64,000 bases of DNA from PFL42 sp963789825 (GTDB lineage Bacteria; Chloroflexota; Anaerolineae; Anaerolineales; E44-bin32). Made by a program: the position numbers and the translations under genes. Shown here one piece after another: positions 1 through 6,841 of the stretch (positions are counted from its first letter, which is position 1; each line of letters starts with the position of its first letter). The notes under the pieces were generated by a model that was not told where the DNA came from, did not search any database, and saw nothing but the letters and a program-made list of their open reading frames with translations. The stretch covers positions 50,697 through 114,696 of the forward strand of contig CAWBME010000004.1 in assembly GCA_963789825.1 (NCBI GenBank), given 5' to 3'.

Positions 1-528
1 CCGGTGGCCAGCGCCGCCGGCAGCGGCCGGCCAGGATACAGGCGCAGCTGGAGATAGCCCCGCCAGCCGAACTCCTCGCCCCACAGCAGTGGGGTGGCCA
101 GCAGCGCCGTCAGCAGAAGTTGGACGGGGAGCAGCGCAACCAGGCCCGGCGGCGCCGGTGGTGCGGAAGCTCCCCCCAAGCTGCTGGCCGCCCGCTGCAA
201 GGTGAAGTCAGGCTCGGCCAGGCCCAGACCGATGGCCAGCGCGCTGATGATCAGCACCGCGGCCAGCGGGAAGAGCCAGGCGAGCAGGTAGTAGCCGCCA
301 GGCGCGGCGCAGGTTCGGCCGCCAGCCGGCGTCGCCGAACCCCTCCCGGGTGACCCAGGCGCGCACGATCAGCGCCGCCACGGCCGGGGCGAAAGCCCCC
401 GGCAGGATCGCCAGTTGGAACAGCGGATTTCCCGGTCCCAGTCCAAGCCGGAACACGGCCTCCCACAGCAGCCAGGCCAGGCCGAAGCTCAGCCCCAGGT
501 AGGCCAGGACACCCTTGTTCGCCCTCAT
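1..528 (-). CDS. CPBP-family intramembrane metalloprotease, 3' part cut by window edge, frameshifted
   Basis: This is a polytopic membrane protein of the CPBP (CAAX protease and bacteriocin-processing) type. The start ATG at 528 follows a strong GGAGGAG ribosome site. The N-terminal frame holds a hydrophobic run (LAYLGLSFGLAWLLWEAVF) and breaks near position 300. In the next frame the protein continues with GYYLLAWLFPLAAVLIISA and reaches EEFGWRGYLQ at about 55-85, the EExxxR glutamate motif that defines the family. The window edge removes the later His/Asn motifs. One apparent 1-base indel separates the halves, probably a sequencing error. Substrate unknown. Confidence 0.72.
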
Positions 529-990
529 TCACTCACTCCTCCCGCCCCCTGCGTCGGCCCGAGTCCCGAGCCGCCCGATGTTTCACGTGAAACAAACCCC
601 TGGCCTGGCATCTGCCCCGCCCCCGCCCTCTGGCGCCCATCGCCTGCCCGGCCGGGCACCGCAGCACCGCCCGTGGCCTGCCAACGGCCGCAATCCCGTG
701 GCCACCCGGCGCCGTCGGGCCAGGTCGTCGCGCCTTCGTCTCCCTCGTGCGCCAGCGTCGCACACCGGTAGAGCGCCCTCGGCCCGCGCACCCCCAGCCG
801 AGCAGGAGGCGGCTCTCCCAGCCAGGCCCGGAGAGCTGCAGATCCCGCGATCGGCGATCCGCGCCACCGCTTCCAGCGGGCCGCTGCGGCCTCGTCCCAG
901 CACGATGCACCGAAGCCGCTCGCGCCGTTGGGCGTGGTGGCAGCGCGCTTCCGTGCCCATCGCCAGCCCATCGAGGTGCGCACCGGCTCG
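529..990. other. 462-bp gap without a convincing gene; holds a parS site
   Basis: No frame here gives a recognisable protein. One minus-strand frame stays open through the region and its stop overlaps the next ATG as ATGA, but its translation is Arg/Gly/Ala-rich and looks like GC-rich shadow sequence. The clear element is the parS-like palindrome at 579-594. Confidence 0.5.
579..594. promoter_or_regulatory. parS: parS centromere-like site (ParB binding), perfect 16-mer
   Basis: The sequence reads TGTTTCACGTGAAACA, identical on both strands and matching the widely conserved bacterial parS consensus at all 16 positions. In characterised bacteria ParB binds this site and spreads from it, and parS sites cluster around the replication origin. 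No parA or parB gene lies in this window, so function rests on the match alone. Confidence 0.8.
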
Positions 991-1634
991 CTAGGCAGAT
1001 GTCTCACGCTTCCACAGCAGTACGAGTAGACGACCGGCACGAAGGCGGCCGCCAGCATGGAGAAGGTGAAGACCCAGAAACCGATCTCCCCCAGAAAGGC
1101 GCACACGATCGAAACCCCGCCGGCGCCGATGAACGTCCACTTGCCCAGCTGTGCGTCTTGGCCCAGACCGTGTCGCTGCTCAACGTCCAGGGCGTGCGGA
1201 TGCCCACAAAGAAGTTGCGTTTGGCCTTGCCGATCAGGTAGCCGATGGCGATGAACAGCACCCCCATGGCGGGAAGCAGCATCACCGTCATATTGAACTG
1301 GTAGCCGAGCGCCCACAGCAAGGTCAGCGCATAGACGTACAGCATGTAGCCGGTCAGCAGCACCATCATGACGTTGTAGGCGCCGCTGAACTGGGCGATG
1401 TTGGCCTTGAGCGGGTCGATCCTGGGGATTGCCAGGAACAAGCCAGAAGATGCCCACCGCGATCAGCGGCAGCAGGAACAGGCCCCAGAACTTGGGCATG
1501 TAGCCGTCGACCTCGCCGGCCGCGTTCCAGTGCGAGGGCATTGGGTCCGGCATCTGCGGGTATAGCACGAGCGCCACGAGGAATGCCAGGAGGAGCATAC
1601 TGAGCATGGTGACGGTCGCGGCTCGTGTGGACAT
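991..1634 (-). CDS. SdpI/DUF1648-family membrane protein, frameshifted
   Basis: The start ATG at 1634 follows AAGGAGAACG. The first part holds a membrane helix and the motif DPMPSHWNAAGEVDGYMPK, characteristic of the DUF1648 domain found in SdpI immunity/signal proteins and related membrane proteins. The frame changes near 1440, where a segment with GYMLYVYALTLLWALGY and FFVGIRTPWTLSS (typical SdpI C-domain wording) follows. It changes back near 1145 for the last helix (GFWVFTFSMLAAAFVPVVYSY). A final small shift would end the protein with WKRETSA and the stop at 991. About 210 residues and six or so helices, normal for the family. The role in this organism is unknown. Confidence 0.7.
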
Positions 1635-1668
1635 CGTTCTCCTTCTTGCTAGGGCCCCGTGCATCCAT

Positions 1669-1686
1669 GGGTTTCACGTGAAACCC
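1669..1686. promoter_or_regulatory. parS: second parS-like palindrome
   Basis: GGGTTTCACGTGAAACCC is a perfect 18-bp palindrome whose central 14 bases equal the parS core; the two outermost consensus bases (T and A) are replaced by G and C. It lies 35 bp upstream of the SdpI-like start and 1.09 kb from the perfect site. One divergence of this kind is common among natural parS copies. Confidence 0.62.
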
Positions 1687-2159
1687 GGGCCAGCCGGCGT
1701 CCGTGGGCTGGATGAGGCAAAGAGGTGTGAGGACGACGCCGGCACAAGCCTCTCGCCGGAAGGACATCCGGGTTGGCGCGCAGCCGATCCCCTGGCCTCC
1801 GCAGGGCGAGGCAGCCGAGGGATCTGCGCCGGGGACCCAGCCACTGGCCACAGCCCCCTCGGTCACAACAACCGCTGACAGCGGGCAAATCCAGGCCGGT
1901 GAGCAGGAAGCGCGCACGCGGCCGAGCAGCGGTGACCAGCCAGCGAGGCCGACCTCCGGCGGCGGCCGAGCGCTGCTCCCCAATTGCGCTCGGCTGGATG
2001 GCAGTCACCCTGAGGCGGAGGTTCGACCCGCGCGGCACCCTGCCTACCCCCTCCCGAGCTTCGGATCCCCCCATTTCGAGCGCGGCCTCGATGGCCTCGT
2101 CCGTGGGGCAGCTCCAAGTCTCGCCGGACAACTCGCTGCAGCACTCCCGTACCACGGCC
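1687..2159. other. gap of about 470 bp, no confident gene
   Basis: A minus-strand reading frame starts with ATG at 2167, overlapping the end of the SPFH gene by 8 bases, and begins MGEAVVRECCSELSG. It might encode a small protein of 60-70 residues before the composition turns Arg-rich, but nothing in it is recognised. Plus-strand frames here are shadows. Confidence 0.3.
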
Positions 2160-3107
2160 TCACCCACGGCCTACTCCTCCGGCGGACGAGCTGGCGGCCA
2201 GCGAGGCCAGGCCGGCCAATCCGCCCAGGCCCATGGTCTCGACGGCGGTGGACGGCACGATCACCAAAGCCCCCTTCTCCTTGAGGCCTTCGTAGAGCAT
2301 ATTCATCGCCCGCAGGTGCAACGCCGTCGGATTGTTGGCGTAGGACTCGGCTGCCTTGGCAAACGAGGCCGCGATCTGTTTTTCGGATTCCCCCAGGATC
2401 ACGCGGGCCTGGCGCTCGCGCTCGGCCTGCGCCTGGCGGCTCATGGCATCTTCGAGCGCCTGCGGAATGACCACGTCCCGAATCTCCACCGACTGCACGG
2501 TCACGCCCCACGGCGTGGTGCGCTCGTCGATGATGCGCTGCAGGTCCTTGTCCATCCTGGCGCGGCCGACCAGGATGTCGGCCAACTCCATCTGGCCAAT
2601 CACCTCGCGCAAGGCGGTCTGCGCCGCCCAGGCGATCGCCGCCTGGTAATCCTCGACCTCAAGCGCCGCCTTCTCGGCGTCCCACACCAGCCAGAACAGC
2701 ACCGCGTCGACGTCCACCGGCACGGTGTCCTTGGTCAAGGTCTTCTCGGCAATGAAGCGCGTGACGATCACGCGGTGGTCGATCCACGAGCTCACCACGT
2801 CGACAATCGGCACGATCCAGAACAGGCCCGGGCCGCGCAGGCCGCGAAAGCGGCCCAGCCGAAGCACAACGGCCTTTTCCCACTGCGCGGCGATCTTGAT
2901 CGAGAGCAGGAAGAACAACGCCAGGCCGACCATCAGCAGCGAGACGATGCCGATCAGCCATCCGCTGGCGCCGGCGTCAAGCAGCATCAGCAGCACGGCG
3001 AAGTACAGCCCGAGCGTCACCAGGAAGGCGGTCAGGGCGAAGCCCGAAACGCGGGCAGCAGCCTGCGCCTGGGTGGTCTTGTACGGGGTGGTTTCGCTGC
3101 GAGCCAT
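2160..3107 (-). CDS. SPFH/stomatin-like (slipin) membrane protein
   Basis: A 315-residue protein with two N-terminal membrane segments (about residues 20-45 and 48-70) followed by an SPFH/Band 7 domain starting at QWEKAVVLRLGRFRGL. Typical features include GPGLFWIVPIVD, the DAVLFWLVWDAEKA strand, GQMELADIL, and a charged helical tail rich in AQAERERQARVI. Proteins of this family form oligomeric scaffolds on the inner membrane and often work with NfeD or a protease; neither partner is next to it here. The start lies 4 bases after the stop of the GntR regulator, with GGAGAGG as ribosome site, so the two are co-transcribed and the regulator probably controls this gene. Confidence 0.9.
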   Translation of the reverse strand: MARSETTPYKTTQAQAAARVSGFALTAFLVTLGLYFAVLLMLLDAGASGWLIGIVSLLMVGLALFFLLSIKIAAQWEKAVVLRLGRFRGLRGPGLFWIVPIVDVVSSWIDHRVIVTRFIAEKTLTKDTVPVDVDAVLFWLVWDAEKAALEVEDYQAAIAWAAQTALREVIGQMELADILVGRARMDKDLQRIIDERTTPWGVTVQSVEIRDVVIPQALEDAMSRQAQAERERQARVILGESEKQIAASFAKAAESYANNPTALHLRAMNMLYEGLKEKGALVIVPSTAVETMGLGGLAGLASLAASSSAGGVGRG

Positions 3108-3111
3108 CGTG

Positions 3112-3556
3112 TCATCCTCTCCGGGCGGGGTTGCCGCCTTGGGCCGGGTCAGCCTCGGTCGGCGAAATACCGAGCTGCCGCCAGCGTTCGATCATCGCCT
3201 GCGCAGCCGCCGCCACTTCGTCCGGGGTCAATCCCAGGCGCGGCGGCGTCGGTCAGGTACAGCCGGGTCAGTGTGTGCAGCGTTTCCTGGCGCAAGGCGC
3301 CACTGATCGAGGCCGGCGGCATTCCCACCACATACGTCCCCCGGCCTTGTTGGGTCGAGATCAGGCCGGCCTCGTCGAGCAGCCGGTAGGAGCGGGCGAC
3401 GGTGTTGAAATTGACCCGCAGATCGGCCGCCAGCTGCCGCACGGTCGGCAGTTGCTCCCCGGGCGGCAACCCGCCCGCCGCCACCTGCTGCCGGATCTGC
3501 TCCACGATCTGAATGTAGATCGGGATCTTGGAGCGGAGGTCGATGCTCACCTGCAT
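3112..3556 (-). CDS. GntR-family (YtrA subfamily) transcriptional regulator, frameshifted near 3238
   Basis: The N-terminus IPIYIQIVEQIRQQVAAG begins a GntR winged helix: LPPGEQLPTVRQLAADLRV forms the helix-turn-helix, then NTVARSYRLLDEAGLI and the wing GRGTYVVG. The short C-terminal tail lacks a ligand domain, as in the YtrA subfamily that usually controls membrane or ABC transporter operons. The frame shifts near 3238. In the next frame the tail reads GLTPDEVAAAAQAMIERWRQ and stops at 3112, only 4 bases before the SPFH start, which supports that end. Short repeats upstream (3578-3611) suggest autoregulation. Confidence 0.85.
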
Positions 3557-3577
3557 GCCGAATTGTCCTTATTGTCT

Positions 3578-3611
3578 CATTGTACTTTTTGTATCTTTGT
3601 AGCATTGTACT
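3578..3611 (-). promoter_or_regulatory. repeated CATTGTACT elements upstream of the GntR gene (probable operator/promoter)
   Basis: CATTGTACT occurs at 3578-3586 and again at 3603-3611, 25 bp apart. Read on the minus strand each gives AGTACAATG, containing the -10-like TACAAT. The stretch is AT-rich against a GC-rich background and lies just ahead of the GntR start. An inverted copy, GTACAATG, sits at 3664-3671 in the pdxS promoter region. The pattern suits binding of a dimeric regulator, though no binding data can be read from sequence. Confidence 0.5.
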
Positions 3612-3662
3612 ACGGATGGACGGTCTGTCAAGCCTCCGCCTGCAGGCGCCCAGGCGCTGCGT

Positions 3663-3701
3663 GGTACAATGCCGTTGAAGCGAGAGAGTTCGAGCAGGAG
3701 G
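3663..3701 (+). promoter_or_regulatory. pdxS promoter -10 and ribosome site
   Basis: TACAAT at 3665-3670, preceded by TGG, resembles an extended -10 element; no clear -35 is seen. AGGAGG at 3696-3701 is placed 5 bases before the GTG start of pdxS. The -10 shares the GTACAATG octamer with the GntR upstream repeats. Confidence 0.45.
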
Positions 3702-3706
3702 CGAGA

Positions 3707-4596
3707 GTGGAGAAGGAAGTTGGCACGTTCGCCTTGAAGAAAGGCCTGGCCCAGATGCTGAAGGGCGGCGTGATCATGGACGTGGTCACGCCCGAGCACG
3801 CCAGCATCGCCGAGGAGGCCGGCGCCGTGTCGGTGATGGCCCTCGAACGCGTCCCGGCTGACATCCGCGTGCAAGGCGGCGTCGCCCGCATGAGCGACCC
3901 CGGGCTTGATCCAGAGCATCATGGATACGGTGACGTATCCCGGTGATGGCCAAGTGCCGCATCGGGCACTTCGTCGAGGCGCAGATCCTGGAGGCGATCG
4001 GCGTCGACTACATCGACGAGTCCGAGGTCCTGACCCCGGCCGACGAGCACCACCACATCGACAAGCACGCCTTCAAGGTGCCGTTCGTCTGCGGCTGCCG
4101 CAACCTGGGCGAGGCGCTGCGGCGCATCGGCGAGGGGGCGGCCATGATCCGCACCAAGGGCGAGGCCGGCACCGGCGATGTGGTCGAGGCGGTGCGCCAT
4201 GCCCGCTCGGTACTGGGCGAGATCCGCCGGCTGCAAACGATGGCGGCCGAGGAGCTGATGGCCTACGCCAAGGAGATCGGCGCGCCCTACGAGCTGGTCA
4301 AGGAGACGCGCGAGCTGGGCCGTCTGCCGGTGGTCAACTTCGCCGCCGGCGGCGTGGCCACGCCGGCCGACGCGGCGCTGATGATGCAGCTCGGCGTGGA
4401 CGGCGTCTTTGTCGGCTCGGGCATCTTCAAGTCGGGCGATCCCGAACGCCGCGCCCGGGCGATCGTCGCCGCCGTCACCCACTACAACGATCCCCAGATC
4501 CTGGCCGAGGTCAGCAAGGACCTGGGCGAGCCGATGGTCGGCATCGGCGTGTCCTCACTGCACGACTCCGAGCGCCTGGCGACGCGCGGCTGGTGA
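3707..4596 (+). CDS. pdxS: pyridoxal 5'-phosphate synthase subunit PdxS (two compensating frame changes)
   Basis: PdxS builds PLP from ribose 5-phosphate, glyceraldehyde 3-phosphate and ammonia supplied by PdxT. The GTG start gives VEKEVGTFALKKGLAQMLKG, followed by the catalytic-lysine region (GGVIMDVVTPEHASIAEEAG), then ARIGHFVEAQ-like, DYIDESEVLTPAD and GVDGVFVGSGIF, all highly conserved family blocks. Between about 3901 and 3942 the reading frame is shifted. Reading the neighbouring frame there restores LIQSIMDTVTYPVMAK, the expected family sequence, so one indel at each end (both beside C/G runs) is the simplest explanation. About 296 residues, the normal length. First gene of the PLP operon. 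Confidence 0.95.
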
Positions 4597-4634
4597 GCCG
4601 CGGCCCAGGCGGGGCTCCGACCTCTTAACCGGCG

Positions 4635-5147
4635 ATGCAAGCGCGTGACTGGACGCAACTGCGGCGGGCCGAGTATGCCATGCCCGATGAGGGTGCCATC
4701 GCCGCGTTCTTGAGCCGCGCCCCCTACGGCTACCTGGCCACCAGCCTCGACGACCAACCCTTCCTGCACGTCAGCTTGTTCTGGTTCGATGCGCCCCATC
4801 GGCGCATCTACTTCCATGGGGCGCGCACCGGGCGCACCTTGGAGAACCTGCGGCGCAACCCGCGGGTTTGCTTCAGCGTCGCCGAGATCGGCAGGCTGAT
4901 CCCCGCCGCACACGCCTCCGATTTCGAGAACGAGTATGCCAGCGTGATCGCCTTCGGGCACGCCCGCCTGGTCGAGGCGGCCGAGGAAAAGCGAGCTGCC
5001 CTACAGGCTCTGCTCGACAAGCACTTCCCCGACCTGCGTCCCGGGACCGACTACCAGCCCATTACCGAGGCGGAGTTGACGCGCACCAACGTCTACGCCG
5101 TGGAGATCGACGCCTGGTCGGGCAAAGAACGGTGGGTACCCGAGTGA
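4635..5147 (+). CDS. pyridoxamine 5'-phosphate oxidase-like / Nim-type flavoprotein
   Basis: A 170-residue split-barrel protein. GYLATSLDDQPFLHVSLFWF, then IYFHGARTGRTLENLRRNP and VCFSVAEIG, follow the pattern of the FMN-binding PNPOx-like superfamily, closest in style to nitroimidazole-resistance (Nim) proteins. Lying between pdxS and pdxT, its stop overlaps the pdxT start (GTGA), so translation is coupled. A role in B6 salvage or a separate flavin-dependent reduction cannot be told from sequence. True PdxH phosphate-binding motifs are not evident. Confidence 0.8.
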   Translation: MQARDWTQLRRAEYAMPDEGAIAAFLSRAPYGYLATSLDDQPFLHVSLFWFDAPHRRIYFHGARTGRTLENLRRNPRVCFSVAEIGRLIPAAHASDFENEYASVIAFGHARLVEAAEEKRAALQALLDKHFPDLRPGTDYQPITEAELTRTNVYAVEIDAWSGKERWVPE

Positions 5148-5734
5148 GGATCGGTGTCCTCGCCTTGCAGGGCGATTTCGCCGAACACATTGCCTCGTTG
5201 CAGCGCCTGGGGGTCGAGGCGCCGGCGATCCGCCTGCCAGCCGAACTGGACGGCCTGCAAGGGCTGGTTATCCCTGGAGGCGAGTCGACCACCATCGGCA
5301 AGCTGGCGACTCGCTTCGGCCTGATGGATCCGCTGCGCGACTTCGGCGCCGAGCGAGCGATCTGGGGCACCTGCGCCGGAGCCATCTTCCTGGCACGCGA
5401 CGTTCACCGCGAGCAGCCGCTGCTGGGTCTGATGGACATCACCATCGGGCGTAATGCCTTCGGGCGCCAGGTCGACAGCTTTGAGGCCGACCTGTCGGTG
5501 GGCGCTCTCTCCGATCCGACCCGTCCGTTCCATGCCGTGTTTATCCGCGCCCCGGTTATCGAGCAGGTCGGTCCCCAGGTGGAGATTCTCGCCAGCCTGC
5601 CGCCGGCCGCCTCCGGAGGCCCCCCGCTGGTCGTCGCCGCGCGTCAGAATCGTCTGCTCGCCACCGCATTCCACCCTGAGCTCACCGGCGACGACCGCTT
5701 CCACCAGTACTTCTGCCAGCAGGTGGCGCGTTGA
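5144..5734 (+). CDS. pdxT: pyridoxal 5'-phosphate synthase glutaminase subunit PdxT
   Basis: This class I glutamine amidotransferase subunit releases ammonia for PdxS. The GTG start at 5144 gives RIGVLALQGDFAEH, the family opening, and overlaps the upstream stop by 4 bases. The oxyanion-strand motif is VIPGGESTTIGKL. The nucleophile Cys lies in WGTCAGAIFLA near residue 76, and the His-Glu pair of the triad lies in FHPEL near residue 175. 196 residues, the usual length. It partners with the PdxS encoded at 3707-4596. Confidence 0.95.
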   Translation: MRIGVLALQGDFAEHIASLQRLGVEAPAIRLPAELDGLQGLVIPGGESTTIGKLATRFGLMDPLRDFGAERAIWGTCAGAIFLARDVHREQPLLGLMDITIGRNAFGRQVDSFEADLSVGALSDPTRPFHAVFIRAPVIEQVGPQVEILASLPPAASGGPPLVVAARQNRLLATAFHPELTGDDRFHQYFCQQVAR

Positions 5735-6762
5735 TCCGCCCCTTCGACTGGCGCGATCTCTCCCTGCTGCATCGACTGCGCAACCGCGGCCTGTGCCTCG
5801 ATGCCCAGCTGGCCTACACCCGCGGGCCGAACACGCTGCAGCATGCGCTGCTCGACTCCCTCAACCCTGTTCTGACCGCACACACGTTAGTCGGGCGCAG
5901 CCAGAGTGCCGACGCGCCTGATTGCCTCGGGCAGTATATGTACCGCCATCAGGACGCCCTCGCCCGAGTGACCTTCGTCAGCCCGGAACAGGCGCTCGGC
6001 GAAGCGAGCGGGATCCAGTTGCTCGACGGGCTGACCCGATCGGCTGGCAGCCAGGGTGCGCGGCATCTGGTGGCTGAGGTCGACGAGCATCTGCCAGCGT
6101 TTCAAGCGCTGCGGGAGGCCGGGTTCGCCGTCTATGCCCGTCAGCGGATCTGGCGGCTGGAGGCGTCGCCCGGGGAAATGCCGGAAGGTACCTCCCGCGA
6201 GCTCGAGCCGTCAAGCACGGCCTGGCGGCACGAGCAGGCCAGTGACGAGCCGGCATTGACCCTGCTGTATGCCAACCTGGTGCCTGCCCTGGTGCAACAG
6301 GTCGAGGCACCTCCCCGCCGCAACGGCCGCGGCTGGGTTCACGCCCACCAAGGCGAGCTTCTCGGTTACCTCAATGTCGACCGCGGGCCGCTGGGCACCT
6401 GGGTTCAACCCTACTTGCATCCAGCGGCGGAGGCCGTCGAGCAGCTGCTACGGACCTTCCTCGCCGCCCTCGAGACCCGCCCCGGGCGCCCGCTCTTCCT
6501 CGTCGTCCGCTCCTACCAGGGCTGGCTCAACGACGTGCTCGAGCGCCTCGGCCTGCAGCCGGCATCCGACCAGGCGGTGATGGTGCGCAGAATGGTCGTG
6601 CCGATCCGCCAGCAGGCCGCCATCGAGCGGGCTCCGGCAGGCGTGACGGTCAAGACCACCTCCCCGATGGCGCACTTCGTGGCCGAAACGCCTTCTGATC
6701 CCCCGGCCAGCACCAGCCCTCGGCCGGGCGATCTATCGTCGGGTCACCCGGCCCAGGGTTGA
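5731..6762 (+). CDS. GNAT-like acetyltransferase-fold protein of unknown function
   Basis: 343 residues starting at a TTG that overlaps the pdxT stop. The middle (GIQLLDGLTRSAGSQGARHLVAEV, then AFQALREAGFAVYARQRIWRL) looks like the end of a GNAT domain: strand, helix, and the AGF...Y pattern near the CoA-binding region. A second, weaker repeat follows (GYLNVDRGPLGTWVQPYLHP, then FLVVRSYQGWLNDVLERLGL), suggesting a double GNAT fold. Substrate is not predictable. Its position as the last gene of the pdx operon may be conserved but says little of function. Confidence 0.6.
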   Translation: MIRPFDWRDLSLLHRLRNRGLCLDAQLAYTRGPNTLQHALLDSLNPVLTAHTLVGRSQSADAPDCLGQYMYRHQDALARVTFVSPEQALGEASGIQLLDGLTRSAGSQGARHLVAEVDEHLPAFQALREAGFAVYARQRIWRLEASPGEMPEGTSRELEPSSTAWRHEQASDEPALTLLYANLVPALVQQVEAPPRRNGRGWVHAHQGELLGYLNVDRGPLGTWVQPYLHPAAEAVEQLLRTFLAALETRPGRPLFLVVRSYQGWLNDVLERLGLQPASDQAVMVRRMVVPIRQQAAIERAPAGVTVKTTSPMAHFVAETPSDPPASTSPRPGDLSSGHPAQG

Positions 6763-6841
6763 CCGGCAAGTCAGGCGGCGTGCGGCAACCCGGGCTCTCC
6801 GTCCCGCGACTCTCCAACCAATTGCTTGGCCTGCAACCCGT

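Noticed and set aside
1773..3389. Long plus-strand frame opposite the SPFH gene
   Set aside because: Antisense to a recognised protein, composed of His/Arg/Gln-rich shadow sequence.
3901..3943. Programmed ribosomal frameshifting
   Set aside because: Breaks are too many, occur in unrelated genes and lie in random context; no slippery heptamer with a downstream structure was seen.
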